NCBI GenBank assembly: GCA_965243105.1 | Contig: CBDEUC010000003.1 | Location: 2,356,001 to 2,420,000 of the forward strand | Length of the DNA: 64,000 bases | Direction: 5' to 3' | DNA from: WLWS01 sp965243105 | Lineage (GTDB): Bacteria; Pseudomonadota; Gammaproteobacteria; Eutrophobiales; Eutrophobiaceae | Part shown: one piece after another, positions 8,720 through 17,834 of the stretch | Layout: every line of letters begins with the position of its first letter | How positions within the stretch are numbered: the stretch's first letter is position 1 | The notes under the pieces: generated by a model | What the model was told of the DNA's origin: nothing | The model's input: the letters and a program-made list of their open reading frames with translations, nothing else | Database searches by the model: none | Program-made: the position numbers and the translations under genes

Positions 8720-9811
8720 ATGAGTGAAGTAAGCAGGGAACAAGTAGAAGCTGCCCTTGGCGGCGTGGTTGATAGCAATTTACAGGATAACCTTGTAGCG
8801 GCTGGTGCAGTAAAGAATATCTCCATGGACGGCGCCAACGTCCGGGTGGAAATAGAGCTTGGCTACCCGGCCAATGGCTACCGCGATGAATTGTCAAACC
8901 AGGTTAAGGAAGCCCTGGCAAATGTGGAAGGTGTTTCCAACAGTGATGTTGAGATCGGTTCAAATGTGATATCCCACGCGGTTCAAAAAGGGGTAAAGCC
9001 ACTCAAGAACATCAAGAACACCATTGCCGTAGCCTCGGGTAAAGGTGGAGTGGGCAAATCCACGACTTCTGTAAACCTGGCGCTTGCGCTGCAGGCAGAG
9101 GGAGCAAAAGTCGGCATCCTTGATGCGGACATTTACGGTCCCAGTCAGCCACGCATGCTGGGATGTCACGCAAAGCCTGATAGCCCCGATGGAAAAAGCA
9201 TAGAGCCCAATATCAGCTACGGTATCCAGTCCATGTCCATCGGATACCTTATTAATGACGAAACACCGATGATATGGCGCGGCCCCATGGTCACGTCAGC
9301 GCTGGAACAGCTACTTGGTGATACTAACTGGGAAGACCTGGATTACCTTGTCATTGATTTACCACCGGGCACTGGCGATATTCAGCTTACTTTATGCCAG
9401 AAGATTCCGGTCAGTGGCGCGATGATCGTAACCACTCCCCAGGACATTGCCCTGCTCGACGCGAGAAAGGCCCTGAAAATGTTTGAAAAAGTCGAGGTAC
9501 CGGTATTTGGTATCGTGGAAAACATGAGCACCCACATCTGCAGTAGTTGCGGCCACGAAGAACATATATTTGGTAGTGGCGGTGGCCAGCAGATGGCGGA
9601 ACAATATGGCGTCGATTTACTGGGTTCATTGCCACTTGATATCACCATTCGAGAAGGTGTGGACAGTGGCCGTCCTACCGTTGCCATGGACACTGAGTCC
9701 CGTATCACTGAAATTTACCGGGATATCGCCAGGAAGACAGCAGCGAAGCTGTCGCAAAGGGCAAAGGACTTCAGCGCCAAGTTTCCCAAGATCGTTGTTG
9801 AAAATGCCTGA
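8720..9811 (+). CDS. apbC: Mrp/ApbC family iron-sulfur cluster carrier ATPase
   Basis: Cytoplasmic P-loop ATPase that delivers Fe-S clusters to target proteins. The 363 residues hold an N-terminal MIP18/DUF59-like domain (about 1-90), a deviant Walker A motif SGKGGVGKSTTS (about 107-118), LDADIYGPSQPRML, the switch DLPPGTGDIQLTL, and the cluster-binding CSSC (about residues 274-277). It is transcribed away from metG and followed 18 bases later by dcd, so the two may be cotranscribed. Confidence 0.95.
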   Translation: MSEVSREQVEAALGGVVDSNLQDNLVAAGAVKNISMDGANVRVEIELGYPANGYRDELSNQVKEALANVEGVSNSDVEIGSNVISHAVQKGVKPLKNIKNTIAVASGKGGVGKSTTSVNLALALQAEGAKVGILDADIYGPSQPRMLGCHAKPDSPDGKSIEPNISYGIQSMSIGYLINDETPMIWRGPMVTSALEQLLGDTNWEDLDYLVIDLPPGTGDIQLTLCQKIPVSGAMIVTTPQDIALLDARKALKMFEKVEVPVFGIVENMSTHICSSCGHEEHIFGSGGGQQMAEQYGVDLLGSLPLDITIREGVDSGRPTVAMDTESRITEIYRDIARKTAAKLSQRAKDFSAKFPKIVVENA

Positions 9812-9829
9812 TCGCAAGAGCCGCGTGTA

Positions 9830-10396
9830 ATGACAATTAAATCCGACAGGTGGATTAGGGAGAAGGCAGAAAAAGAGGGTCTTATCGATCCTTTTGAGCC
9901 CGGACAGATAAAGGAAAATAATGGTGGTCGAATCGTCTCCTACGGGACCAGCAGTTATGGCTATGATGTAAGGTGTGCATCTGAATTTCGTGTCTTTACC
10001 AATATCAATTCGGCGATTGTCGATCCCAAGGCATTTGACTCAAACAGCTTTGTTGCCGTGGATAACGACGTTTGTATTATTCCGCCTAATTCCTTTGCCC
10101 TCGCTCGTACCGTGGAATATTTTCGCATTCCTCGAAATGTACTCACGGTATGCCTGGGTAAGTCCACCTATGCCCGCTGCGGCATCATCGTAAACGTCAC
10201 TCCACTGGAGCCAGAGTGGGAGGGGCACGTCACGCTGGAATTTTCAAATACCTCGCCATTGCCGGCAAAGATTTATGCCAACGAGGGTGTCGCGCAGATG
10301 CTGTTTTTTGAATCTGACGAGTCCTGTGAAACGTCCTACAAGGACAGGGGTGGAAAATACCAGGGACAAACCGGCGTTACCCTGCCAAAGACCTGA
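9830..10396 (+). CDS. dcd: dCTP deaminase
   Basis: Converts dCTP to dUTP, the main source of dUMP for thymidylate synthesis in enterobacteria-like pathways. The 188 residues match the family length. Visible signatures are SYGTSSYGYDVRC near residue 40, LGKSTYARCGIIVNVTPLEPEWEGHVTLEFSN with the expected catalytic glutamate in TLEFSN (about residue 138), and the C-terminal YQGQTGVTLPKT. The ATG follows apbC closely; a weak site lies upstream. The pathway links to the dimeric dUTPase-like gene at 37.3 kb, which would convert dUTP to dUMP. Confidence 0.97.
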   Translation: MTIKSDRWIREKAEKEGLIDPFEPGQIKENNGGRIVSYGTSSYGYDVRCASEFRVFTNINSAIVDPKAFDSNSFVAVDNDVCIIPPNSFALARTVEYFRIPRNVLTVCLGKSTYARCGIIVNVTPLEPEWEGHVTLEFSNTSPLPAKIYANEGVAQMLFFESDESCETSYKDRGGKYQGQTGVTLPKT

Positions 10397-11722
10397 TTAG
10401 AAATGGCTGCCCAGCCCGGGCAACCAGAGTGCAATCCCGGGAAAGAAAATCAACAGGAAAAGAAGTATAGCGGCACAGCTCATGAAGGGTAGTACCGCCA
10501 GCCAGATGTCCTGTAGCCTCGTGCCGGGCGGCGCGACGCCCTTCATCACGAACAGCAGCAATCCCATTGGTGGCATGGTCAGGCTCATTTCAACTGCCAG
10601 CAAAACAATGATGCCAAACCATACGAGATCGAATCCATAGAGTTGCGCCAGCGGTACAAAAATGGGTAGCGTCAACATCATCATGGAAAGCTGCTCCATG
10701 AACGCGCCAAGCATCAGCATGATCAGGAACATCGTCAGCAGTGCGGCAATGGGCGACAACGTCAGGGTGCCAACCCACTCTACCAGCCCTGTTGTGGCCC
10801 CCGAGAAAGCAAGGACCTTGCTGAAAGTGGATGCTCCAAGAATAATCATGAACATCATGACAGTAACCCTGGTTGCGCCAAGCAGGGACTTGCTTATCAC
10901 CTCCATGTCCAGTCGACCCTTGCAGGCTGCGAGGATTGCCACCCCGGCAACACCGCAGGCGGCTGACTCAGTTGGCGTCGCCCAGCCGAGAATGATAAGG
11001 CCAACCACCAGGAAAATGACAAGGCTCATGGGGAGGACATCACGGGCCAGCAGGAGTGACTTCTCCTGCCACGAAATTTTTTCCACGTCGTAGGCGGGTG
11101 CGGAAGCCGGGTCGATTTGAATGCTGACAATAATGTAGAGAGTATACAAAGTCGCCAGCACCAGCCCGGGTATGACACCTGCGACAAGCAGTTTGCCAAT
11201 ATCGATGTGCGCCAGGCTGCCAAGTAGTACTGCCAGTGCCGATGGTGGTATGAGAATAGCCAATCCCCCGACGCCGAGAATTGGCCCGATTGAAAGCCTG
11301 TTTTTATAACCGCGCCTGGACATCTCGGGCACCATCAGCGTACCCAGCAGGGCAGTGGATGCCATGCTGGAACCGGACAGGGCCGCAAACATGGTGCCGC
11401 CACCCACGGTGACAAAAGAAAGCCGCCCGGGCAGCCTGCCAAACAGCTTGTCGAGGGCATTAAATGCAGCATGGCCGAGACCCGAGTGAAAAAATAATTC
11501 GCCCATGATCAGGAAAAGAGGGACCGGGACCAGGGCAAATTTCGTCAGCGCATTTGCAGCCGTACGTACCAGTTGTGCCAGCCCCGCATCACCGCCCATG
11601 AAAAGCATGGAACCGATGACATCGGCGGTCAGGAAAGCGAATGCGACAGGGACACCGAGCGCGATCAGGAAAATGATCAGGATAAACATCAATGCCAGCG
11701 CCAGTGACCAGGCAATATACAT
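10397..11722 (-). CDS. TRAP transporter large permease (DctM type)
   Basis: Large membrane subunit of a tripartite ATP-independent periplasmic transporter, which takes up organic acids or related anions driven by a sodium or proton gradient. The 441 residues form about 12 hydrophobic segments. Typical DctM features are the N-terminal FLIALGVPVAFAFL, GGTMFAALSGSSMASTALLGTLMVPEM (about 107-133), GVGGLAILIPPSALAVLLG and GWATPTESAACGVAG. An AAAGGGA site precedes the ATG. The stop lies directly against the dcd stop (convergent). The gene is third in dctP-dctQ-dctM order; the substrate is not determined. Confidence 0.92.
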   Translation of the reverse strand: MYIAWSLALALMFILIIFLIALGVPVAFAFLTADVIGSMLFMGGDAGLAQLVRTAANALTKFALVPVPLFLIMGELFFHSGLGHAAFNALDKLFGRLPGRLSFVTVGGGTMFAALSGSSMASTALLGTLMVPEMSRRGYKNRLSIGPILGVGGLAILIPPSALAVLLGSLAHIDIGKLLVAGVIPGLVLATLYTLYIIVSIQIDPASAPAYDVEKISWQEKSLLLARDVLPMSLVIFLVVGLIILGWATPTESAACGVAGVAILAACKGRLDMEVISKSLLGATRVTVMMFMIILGASTFSKVLAFSGATTGLVEWVGTLTLSPIAALLTMFLIMLMLGAFMEQLSMMMLTLPIFVPLAQLYGFDLVWFGIIVLLAVEMSLTMPPMGLLLFVMKGVAPPGTRLQDIWLAVLPFMSCAAILLFLLIFFPGIALWLPGLGSHF

Positions 11723-11751
11723 GCTATGTCCCTTTGTTCCTGTTGCCCGGC

Positions 11752-12258
11752 TTATTCATGCAAACCCATTTCACCGTCATACATGCTATCCCTGCCGATA
11801 AGATAGCGTCCAAACTCGACGGTTAGCAGTGAAAAGCAAAACGGCATGATGGCAAAGATAAGCCAGCGTGGCATGTCAAAAGAGCGCACCTCTGTATCGC
11901 CACGGATGAATGTTTCCAGTGTGACCTGGGCCGAATACCACGCGATCAAAAAGCACACCAGGGTACAGACCAGGTAGGCGAAACGGGCAATATAGACTCT
12001 AAAAGAGTCCGGGACAGCAGCTGTCAGCAGCTGCATGTAGATGTGGTGCTTGTGACGAACAAGCCATGGTGAACCCAGCAGCGCGGTGTAATAAAGGCCA
12101 TACTCTGTCATGGCCAGCGTGTGCGCGAATCCTGCTACGCCGAGGTTTCTTGCAATAACGTCGTAGAGAATCAGGAGAGTAATAATGCCAAGGATCCCGG
12201 CGCCCAGGCAAAAAAGCATGTAAAGAAATCGCTCGTACCTGCCTGTTGGTGTTTCCAT
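11752..12258 (-). CDS. TRAP transporter small permease (DctQ type)
   Basis: Small membrane subunit that pairs with DctM. It has 168 residues and four hydrophobic segments (about 11-33, 50-68, 90-110, 130-150). The DctQ-like stretches LLILYDVIARNLGVAGFAHT and LLGSPWLVRHKHHIYMQLL are present. Its start overlaps the stop of the binding-protein gene (TAATG junction), so the two are translationally coupled; dctM follows 29 bases later. Confidence 0.88.
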   Translation of the reverse strand: METPTGRYERFLYMLFCLGAGILGIITLLILYDVIARNLGVAGFAHTLAMTEYGLYYTALLGSPWLVRHKHHIYMQLLTAAVPDSFRVYIARFAYLVCTLVCFLIAWYSAQVTLETFIRGDTEVRSFDMPRWLIFAIMPFCFSLLTVEFGRYLIGRDSMYDGEMGLHE

Positions 12259-13268
12259 TATTCACCAGGCTCCCTGAAAAACTTTTGCCTGAGTTCCCGG
12301 TAGTGCTTCGGTGACCGTTGCCTTAGCCGGGACCAGATAACATCATTCGCCAGTTCCCGGTACCTGGATTCAGACTCACCCGATAATTTTATAACCTGCA
12401 TACCCAGGCTTTGAAGATCTTCATCCAGCCCTTCAGTGAGCCGCCGAAAACGATGGTAGCTTTCTTTTTCGTACTCGATTGCCGCAGATTCAATCGAAGT
12501 TCGAATGTCCTCGGGTAATGCCTGCCATTTTTCGTCATTGAACGTGATCCCGACATCGCTGGAAAAAACACCGGGGTCAATGCGGTATCCCAGGTGCTGG
12601 TGCCACGATGCGTCTGCCAGTCCTACTATTGGCCATCCCACTCCCTGGATCATGTTACGTTCCAGTGCCATGTAGACATCAGGTGCTGCTACATTGACAA
12701 AGTTGGCATTGAGGCTGGTGATAAAATCACGCCAAACCGGTCCGCCCCTGAGTGATTCTCCATTCATGTCGGGCACTCCGAGATGGTTAATCGATGGACG
12801 TTCGCGGGTAAAGATATGAAATTCGATATACATGGTCCGGGCCAGGTAACGGGCATTCAGTTTCTCGCGGTGGATTTGATCCATCAGGGCAATTCCCCCG
12901 TTGGCCCTGGTTTGCATTGGTGCCAGGTTGCTGGAAAACATGGCTTCTACTTCAGGTACCATGCCAATGTAATAGGTTGCCGGTCCAAACATCATGTGCA
13001 CCACGCCTGTACGCAGTGCGTCTGCCTGTTCAAAAGTAGGTATAGCTTCCGGACCGCCGACAAAAATCACCCTGAACCTTCCCTGTGCATCGCGATTCAG
13101 TTCAGCGATCCATTTTTCAAAGTCCCGCGTGTACTCGGTCTGCCTCGGCAGCATGCTGATAGCGCGAATGATCTCGATGTCCTGCTGTTTTTCGCAGCCG
13201 CTCGACAGCAATATCGCCAGGGTCGAAACCACGATGCCAATATGGCTTATAATAGAAAAACGACGCAT
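12258..13268 (-). CDS. TRAP transporter solute-binding lipoprotein (DctP type)
   Basis: Periplasmic substrate-binding component of the TRAP system, 336 residues from the ATG at 13268. It begins MRRFSIISHIG with a hydrophobic segment and a lipobox-like LSSGC with Cys25, so it is probably a lipoprotein rather than a free periplasmic protein. Downstream are DctP-family features such as SLRGGPVWRDFITSLNANFVNV and VYMALERNMIQGVGWP. The longer in-frame reading to a TTG at 13394 was rejected because it adds no signal sequence and lies against the divergent oxygenase promoter. Substrate unknown; the neighbouring oxygenase suggests an aromatic or other ring-containing acid (inference). Confidence 0.88.
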   Translation of the reverse strand: MRRFSIISHIGIVVSTLAILLSSGCEKQQDIEIIRAISMLPRQTEYTRDFEKWIAELNRDAQGRFRVIFVGGPEAIPTFEQADALRTGVVHMMFGPATYYIGMVPEVEAMFSSNLAPMQTRANGGIALMDQIHREKLNARYLARTMYIEFHIFTRERPSINHLGVPDMNGESLRGGPVWRDFITSLNANFVNVAAPDVYMALERNMIQGVGWPIVGLADASWHQHLGYRIDPGVFSSDVGITFNDEKWQALPEDIRTSIESAAIEYEKESYHRFRRLTEGLDEDLQSLGMQVIKLSGESESRYRELANDVIWSRLRQRSPKHYRELRQKFFREPGE

Positions 13269-13406
13269 GATAACCAGGACAAATCCAGGACGTGTCTCAA
13301 AGCTTAGCGAGCCTGGCATGGCAGGACAACAGGATTTGATCGAGACAGGAAAAACCTGAATGAAGATTGACTTGCTGCAAATTCGTTTTCGCAAAGAGTT
13401 TTCCAG

Positions 13407-14615
13407 ATGAACTTACCAATCAGGCTGGATGGACAGGCACGACCGGAACTGCCGTCATCACATTATATTGATAACCGAATTTATACCGATCCCGCTATCT
13501 TTGAAAAGGAACAACAAAGTGTGCTGGCAAAGAGCTGGCGCTTTGTTTGCCATGAAAGCGAATTGCAGGAGCCTTTCGATTTTCGACTTGTCGATGTAGC
13601 AGGAAGAGAAATCATCCTGTTGCGTGACGAGCAGGGCCAGGTGCGCGCCTACCTCAACAGCTGTCCTCACCGCGGTGCACGCATCATTCGCGAGCCGGCT
13701 GGAAAGCTGAATGACGGTCGCATGACATGTTTTTACCACCTGTGGAGTTTCGGCAGTGATGGAAAGTGTCTAAACATCTCCCAACCTGCAGCATACCGGG
13801 AAGCCGGCATAGAACGCGGTAACACGGGATTGAGTGCTGTAAGGGTGGACACTATTTTCGGGCTGGTATTTGTCTGTCTCGATAATGAGCAGGAGCCGCT
13901 CAGGACTTTTCTCGGTGAGGACCTGGTCAAGGCCATGGATGTGCCCTTTGGCAGGGCAGAACTGGAAGTGTTTCATTTTCACCGGGTTGAATTTGAAGCG
14001 AACTGGAAGCTGTTCGTGGAAACCAATAACGAGGGCTACCATGAACTCCTGCACCTGTTAAACCGGACCACCGCCGTGGCAGAGCAGGACTACCGCCGAC
14101 GCAACTGGTTGATGTATGGCAATGGCCATGCCAGCCTGGAACCTGCACGCATTGGTTACCAGAATCTCGATTACGACGATCGAGAGGAAGATACCTTACC
14201 GGGCATGGAACCGAATGGCCACGTGGTAGTGAACCTGTTTCCGGACATGATGCTGAATTGCCGCTCCACCGTTATACGTTTTGACTCCCTTGTTCCTGTT
14301 TCTGCAACACGCACCATCCTGGAATGTCGGGGTCTGGGTCTTAAAGGGGATTCCGCCGAGATACGGCAAAAGCGAACCAGGCATCACAACCAGGTCTGGG
14401 GTCCGATGGGGGTGAACCTCGCTGAGGATCTGTGGGCGGTACAAACGCAGATGAAGAACATGAGGAGTGGTAACAGCCTTTACAGCATTGTCGCGAGACA
14501 GGAGGAAGGCCCAATGAGCGATGAGACCCTGCGTCACTTCTATGCCGAGTGGTCGCGCCAAACCGGGCTCAACGCTCATCAACCCGTCACTGGTGATGCT
14601 GGCGTCTCGTCATGA
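13407..14615 (+). CDS. Rieske ring-hydroxylating oxygenase, alpha subunit
   Basis: Catalytic subunit of a Rieske non-heme iron oxygenase, 402 residues. The [2Fe-2S] Rieske ligands are Cys86-x-His88 (SCPHRGA) and Cys108-x2-His111 (CFYHLW). The mononuclear-iron region reads NWKLFVETNNEGYHELLH, with His212 and His216 as likely ligands. The spacing between the two histidines is three residues, and an Asn/Glu pair sits where many relatives have Asp. It overlaps the beta-subunit gene by four bases (ATGA) and is divergent from the TRAP genes. No ferredoxin or reductase gene is nearby, so electrons must come from a component encoded elsewhere. Substrate cannot be predicted. Confidence 0.9.
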   Translation: MNLPIRLDGQARPELPSSHYIDNRIYTDPAIFEKEQQSVLAKSWRFVCHESELQEPFDFRLVDVAGREIILLRDEQGQVRAYLNSCPHRGARIIREPAGKLNDGRMTCFYHLWSFGSDGKCLNISQPAAYREAGIERGNTGLSAVRVDTIFGLVFVCLDNEQEPLRTFLGEDLVKAMDVPFGRAELEVFHFHRVEFEANWKLFVETNNEGYHELLHLLNRTTAVAEQDYRRRNWLMYGNGHASLEPARIGYQNLDYDDREEDTLPGMEPNGHVVVNLFPDMMLNCRSTVIRFDSLVPVSATRTILECRGLGLKGDSAEIRQKRTRHHNQVWGPMGVNLAEDLWAVQTQMKNMRSGNSLYSIVARQEEGPMSDETLRHFYAEWSRQTGLNAHQPVTGDAGVSS

Positions 14616-15082
14616 GTTTCGATAGCGGGGCCGCCTATAGCCTTGAGAGGGCGATTCACGCCCTGGCCCGCTACCAGGACGGGCAGGATTTTGCTGCCTT
14701 CCTCGGGGTCATGCTGGAGGACTCGAATTACCTGGTGACGGCGCGGGCACCGGAGCTCAGGCAGGAGATGACCTGGATGCAGCTGACAAAACAGGAGCTG
14801 GAAAAGCGACTGGCCTCCCTGGCCGAGCATGAGTGGGAGATTGGGCAGCTGGATCAAAGTCGCCTTATTTCCATCAATAATATTGAAAAAATACACGAAA
14901 AAACGCGAACATCTTCTAACTTCGCAATCTATAATACAGACGAAAAGGGTAAGACCAGCCTTTATGCCGTGGGTGTTTACGAGGATGAGTGGGTGCTGCA
15001 GAAGGACACCTGGCGCCTGAAACATAGACAAGTTGTATTAAAAACACGACAAATTTACCCCCTTTCACCCCTTCCTCTTTAA
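14612..15082 (+). CDS. Ring-hydroxylating oxygenase, beta subunit (SnoaL-like fold)
   Basis: Small subunit of 156 residues that fits the aromatic-ring-hydroxylating dioxygenase beta family: an N-terminal helix, acidic LEDSNYLVTAR, RTSSNFAIYN and the closing WRLKHRQVVLKTRQIY, where the last strand of this family usually reads W-x-h-x-x-R-x-h-x-h-D. The four-base overlap with the alpha gene supports an alpha/beta complex. It contributes structure rather than catalysis in known members. Its family assignment rests on fold-like pattern and gene context. Confidence 0.82.
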   Translation: MSFDSGAAYSLERAIHALARYQDGQDFAAFLGVMLEDSNYLVTARAPELRQEMTWMQLTKQELEKRLASLAEHEWEIGQLDQSRLISINNIEKIHEKTRTSSNFAIYNTDEKGKTSLYAVGVYEDEWVLQKDTWRLKHRQVVLKTRQIYPLSPLPL

Positions 15083-15234
15083 AACGTTTTACAATGCAGA
15101 ATCCGGCCTATATCAGCTAATTAGGTAGTGGTATTAGGGTAAAATATGGTTTAGTATTTCCGCGATACGCCAGCGTATTGTATGAATTTTGTCACGGTCC
15201 GTTCGTGGCTTAACGATAATCAAGGGGAGCCCAG

Positions 15235-17652
15235 ATGATGTATCTACCTAGCAAGCATAAGCTCTTGTCTGTTGAAAAATGTATAACAGGTTTCACTGCA
15301 GCACTGCTATCGGCAGTGTTTGCACTACCCGCCGCTGCACAGGACAGCGGCATCAATTCACTTCTTGAAGAAGTTGTTGTTACCGCGAGGAAACGCGAGG
15401 AAGGTGTGCAGGACACGCCTATTGCGGTATCCGCCTTCAGTGGTGACAGCCTTGATGCCCGAGGCATTCAAAGTGTCGATGCGCTGGATAATATCACTCC
15501 GAACATGGAGTTCAGGAACATCAACACCAACGGTGGTGGCGGAAGTAACGCCTCTATCTACATTCGAGGTGTTGGCCAGACTGACTTCGTGCCATCAGCT
15601 GACCCGGGTGTGGGTCTCTACGTCGACGGTGTTTACATCGCTCGAAGTATTGGTGGCGTACTGGACCTGATTGATATTGATCGTGTTGAAGTATTGCGCG
15701 GTCCTCAAGGGACTCTCTTTGGACGTAACACCACGGGTGGAGCCATCGACATTCACACCATCAAGCCTCACGAAGAGTTTGAAGGAAAGTTGATGGTCCG
15801 TGCCGGTCGCTACGACAACCTCGACATCATCGGCAAGGTTAACGGTGCCCTTGCTGACAACTTGTTTGCCAACGTTACCATGGGTAGTTTTAACCAGGAC
15901 GGTTATATCAAGAACCCCGATACCGGGTTGGACGTGGGTGATACCGAGAGAATGGCCATGCGCAGTGCACTGCGCTGGCTGGTCACCGACGATATCGAGG
16001 TCAATATCGCTGGTGATTACACCTTCATTCGAGAAAACGGACAGGCGACTGTCAGTTCACGGGATCCAAACCGCGTGCTCTTGCTTGCTCCCGGCAGCGG
16101 TGGTTTCTTCCACAACGTAGGCCTGGGTCAATTCGACCCGGCGTCTTTCCCGATTTTGAACCCGGGCGGTGACCCGCTGTTCCAGAGGAGAAGGAACAAC
16201 TGTGATGCGACCCCGGCGAACATGGCCGGTAGTCCGGGCAACCTCGACTGTGCAAACGCCGATACCGTTGGTCTTGGTACCAACAACAGTACCTCCCCGA
16301 CTTTCTTCGATGCTGACATCTGGGGTATTTCAGGTACTGTGGACTGGCAAATCAATGACAGCCTTTCTTTCAAGTCCATCACTGCCTATCGTGACCTGGA
16401 AAGTGAATTCTCCCACGATGGTGATGCAAGTCGCTTCCTGCTGTCCTGGGTACGAGACTTTTACCACCAGGACCAGTTTTCCCAGGAAGTCCAGATCCAG
16501 GGTCTCGCGTTCAATGATCGCCTGAAGTGGATCGTTGGCGGGTACTACTTCACGGAAGACGGTCTCAACTATAACCCCGTGGATTTCGCCCTGCTTGATA
16601 TTGAGAGTGGTGGTTTCTTCGACCACGAATCTGTCGCTGGTTTTGCCCAGGGTACGTTTGATGTGACTGACCAGCTGCACATTACCCTTGGTATTCGATA
16701 TACCAAGGACACAAAGGATTTCACCGTGCAGCAATTTACCTTTACGGGTTCACCTGGTGTTGCAGCCCCAAATCAAACTATCGATATTCAAACGGCACAG
16801 GTCTTCCTGGCACCACCGTTTGTCACACTGGGACTTGTTACTCCTGACACCTACACCCTCAAGGCTGACGACTGGACACCGATGGCTAACATTTCCTATG
16901 ACTGGAATGATAACCTGATGACCTACTTCACTTACTCGGAAGGTTTCAAGAGTGGTGGTGTACAGCAGCGTATTGCCGGGCCTGTTGGATTTGCTCCTAC
17001 CTACGACCCTGAGTTCGTGGAATCCTACGAAATAGGCTTCAAGTACAACAATCCAGACCACAATTTCACCCTGAACGTGGCCGGTTTCTACGTGGATTAC
17101 ACAGACATCCAGCTGGAAACTATTGACCCCAATGGTGGTATTGCGCCGCAGCTGCAAAACTCCGGTATTGGTGAAGTAATTGGTTTCGAAGTTGAAAGTC
17201 GCTGGTCACCCATCGACAGCTGGTTCTTTGAAGTCGCGCTGGGTTACCTGGATACGGAAATCACGGAGGCTGATGCTACCCAGGTGGGCGGTCCGGCAGT
17301 TGGTGACAGGTTCCCATTTGTTTCAAAATGGTCCGGCGCCATCTCTGCAATTAAGGAATTCAACCTCGGTGATGGTGGCGTTATCATTCCAAGAGTTGAT
17401 TATTCCTATCGTACCAAGGTCAAGTTCAGCCCGGATAACAATCCGCGCAATGCCCAGAAGTCTTTTGGCCTGATGAATGCGAGTGTTGGCTGGACCAGTG
17501 CTGACGACAAGTACTCACTGGATGCGCGTGTTGATAACATCTTTGACACGTACTACCTGAACTACACGGACCAGTCACCTTCATCTGCCACGCAGCTTGA
17601 CCTGCCGGCGATTGATCGTGCCTGGTATATCACCGGTACCTATCGCTTCTAA
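15235..17652 (+). CDS. TonB-dependent outer-membrane receptor
   Basis: Outer-membrane active transporter energised by TonB-ExbBD. The 805 residues start with a signal peptide (about 1-35, ending PAAAQ), followed by a TonB-box-like LLEEVVVTARKR (about residues 43-54). The plug domain has VGLYVDGVYIARSIGG and DRVEVLRGPQGTLFGRNTTGGAI. A large beta barrel ends in the aromatic AWYITGTYRF. The type resembles receptors for organic substrates rather than classical siderophore receptors, but substrate is not readable. It follows the oxygenase genes in the same direction with a 152-base gap and ends at a strong terminator, so it may have its own promoter. Confidence 0.93.
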   Translation: MMYLPSKHKLLSVEKCITGFTAALLSAVFALPAAAQDSGINSLLEEVVVTARKREEGVQDTPIAVSAFSGDSLDARGIQSVDALDNITPNMEFRNINTNGGGGSNASIYIRGVGQTDFVPSADPGVGLYVDGVYIARSIGGVLDLIDIDRVEVLRGPQGTLFGRNTTGGAIDIHTIKPHEEFEGKLMVRAGRYDNLDIIGKVNGALADNLFANVTMGSFNQDGYIKNPDTGLDVGDTERMAMRSALRWLVTDDIEVNIAGDYTFIRENGQATVSSRDPNRVLLLAPGSGGFFHNVGLGQFDPASFPILNPGGDPLFQRRRNNCDATPANMAGSPGNLDCANADTVGLGTNNSTSPTFFDADIWGISGTVDWQINDSLSFKSITAYRDLESEFSHDGDASRFLLSWVRDFYHQDQFSQEVQIQGLAFNDRLKWIVGGYYFTEDGLNYNPVDFALLDIESGGFFDHESVAGFAQGTFDVTDQLHITLGIRYTKDTKDFTVQQFTFTGSPGVAAPNQTIDIQTAQVFLAPPFVTLGLVTPDTYTLKADDWTPMANISYDWNDNLMTYFTYSEGFKSGGVQQRIAGPVGFAPTYDPEFVESYEIGFKYNNPDHNFTLNVAGFYVDYTDIQLETIDPNGGIAPQLQNSGIGEVIGFEVESRWSPIDSWFFEVALGYLDTEITEADATQVGGPAVGDRFPFVSKWSGAISAIKEFNLGDGGVIIPRVDYSYRTKVKFSPDNNPRNAQKSFGLMNASVGWTSADDKYSLDARVDNIFDTYYLNYTDQSPSSATQLDLPAIDRAWYITGTYRF

Positions 17653-17675
17653 AGCACTTGTTGAGAGTTGTATTG

Positions 17676-17703
17676 AAAAGGCCTGCCTAGCAGGCCTTTT
17701 TTT
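17676..17703 (+). terminator. Rho-independent terminator after the TonB-dependent receptor
   Basis: A perfect 11-bp stem (AAAAGGCCTGC / GCAGGCCTTTT) with a three-base CTA loop runs into a T tract, 24 bases after the receptor stop codon. Confidence 0.93.
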
Positions 17704-17812
17704 ATGTCCAGGGATGGACGGCCGAAAGCTGTTCCCTACGCTTTCGGCATTTCCGCCGTCCATGGCGGTCATACTCCGGCAATGCATGGAGCAATTGCCG
17801 GCGATGTCCAGG
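17704..17812. repeat. Palindromic intergenic element flanked by 9-bp direct repeats
   Basis: ATGTCCAGG occurs at 17704-17712 and again at 17804-17812. Between the copies are two inverted repeats. The first has an outer ATGGACG (17714-17720) pairing with CGTCCAT (17757-17763) and an inner GCCGAAAGC (17721-17729) pairing with GCTTTCGGC (17740-17748). The second is CCGGCAAT (17776-17783) with ATTGCCGG (17794-17801). The structure suggests a small non-autonomous mobile or REP-type element, but no second copy exists in the window. Confidence 0.5.
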
Positions 17813-17834
17813 TATCTACACCCGGTTCTGAAGA

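Noticed and set aside
13269..13394. TTG-initiated extension of the TRAP binding protein
   Set aside because: It has no signal peptide of its own and would put the lipobox at residue 67; the ATG at 13268 gives a proper lipoprotein signal.
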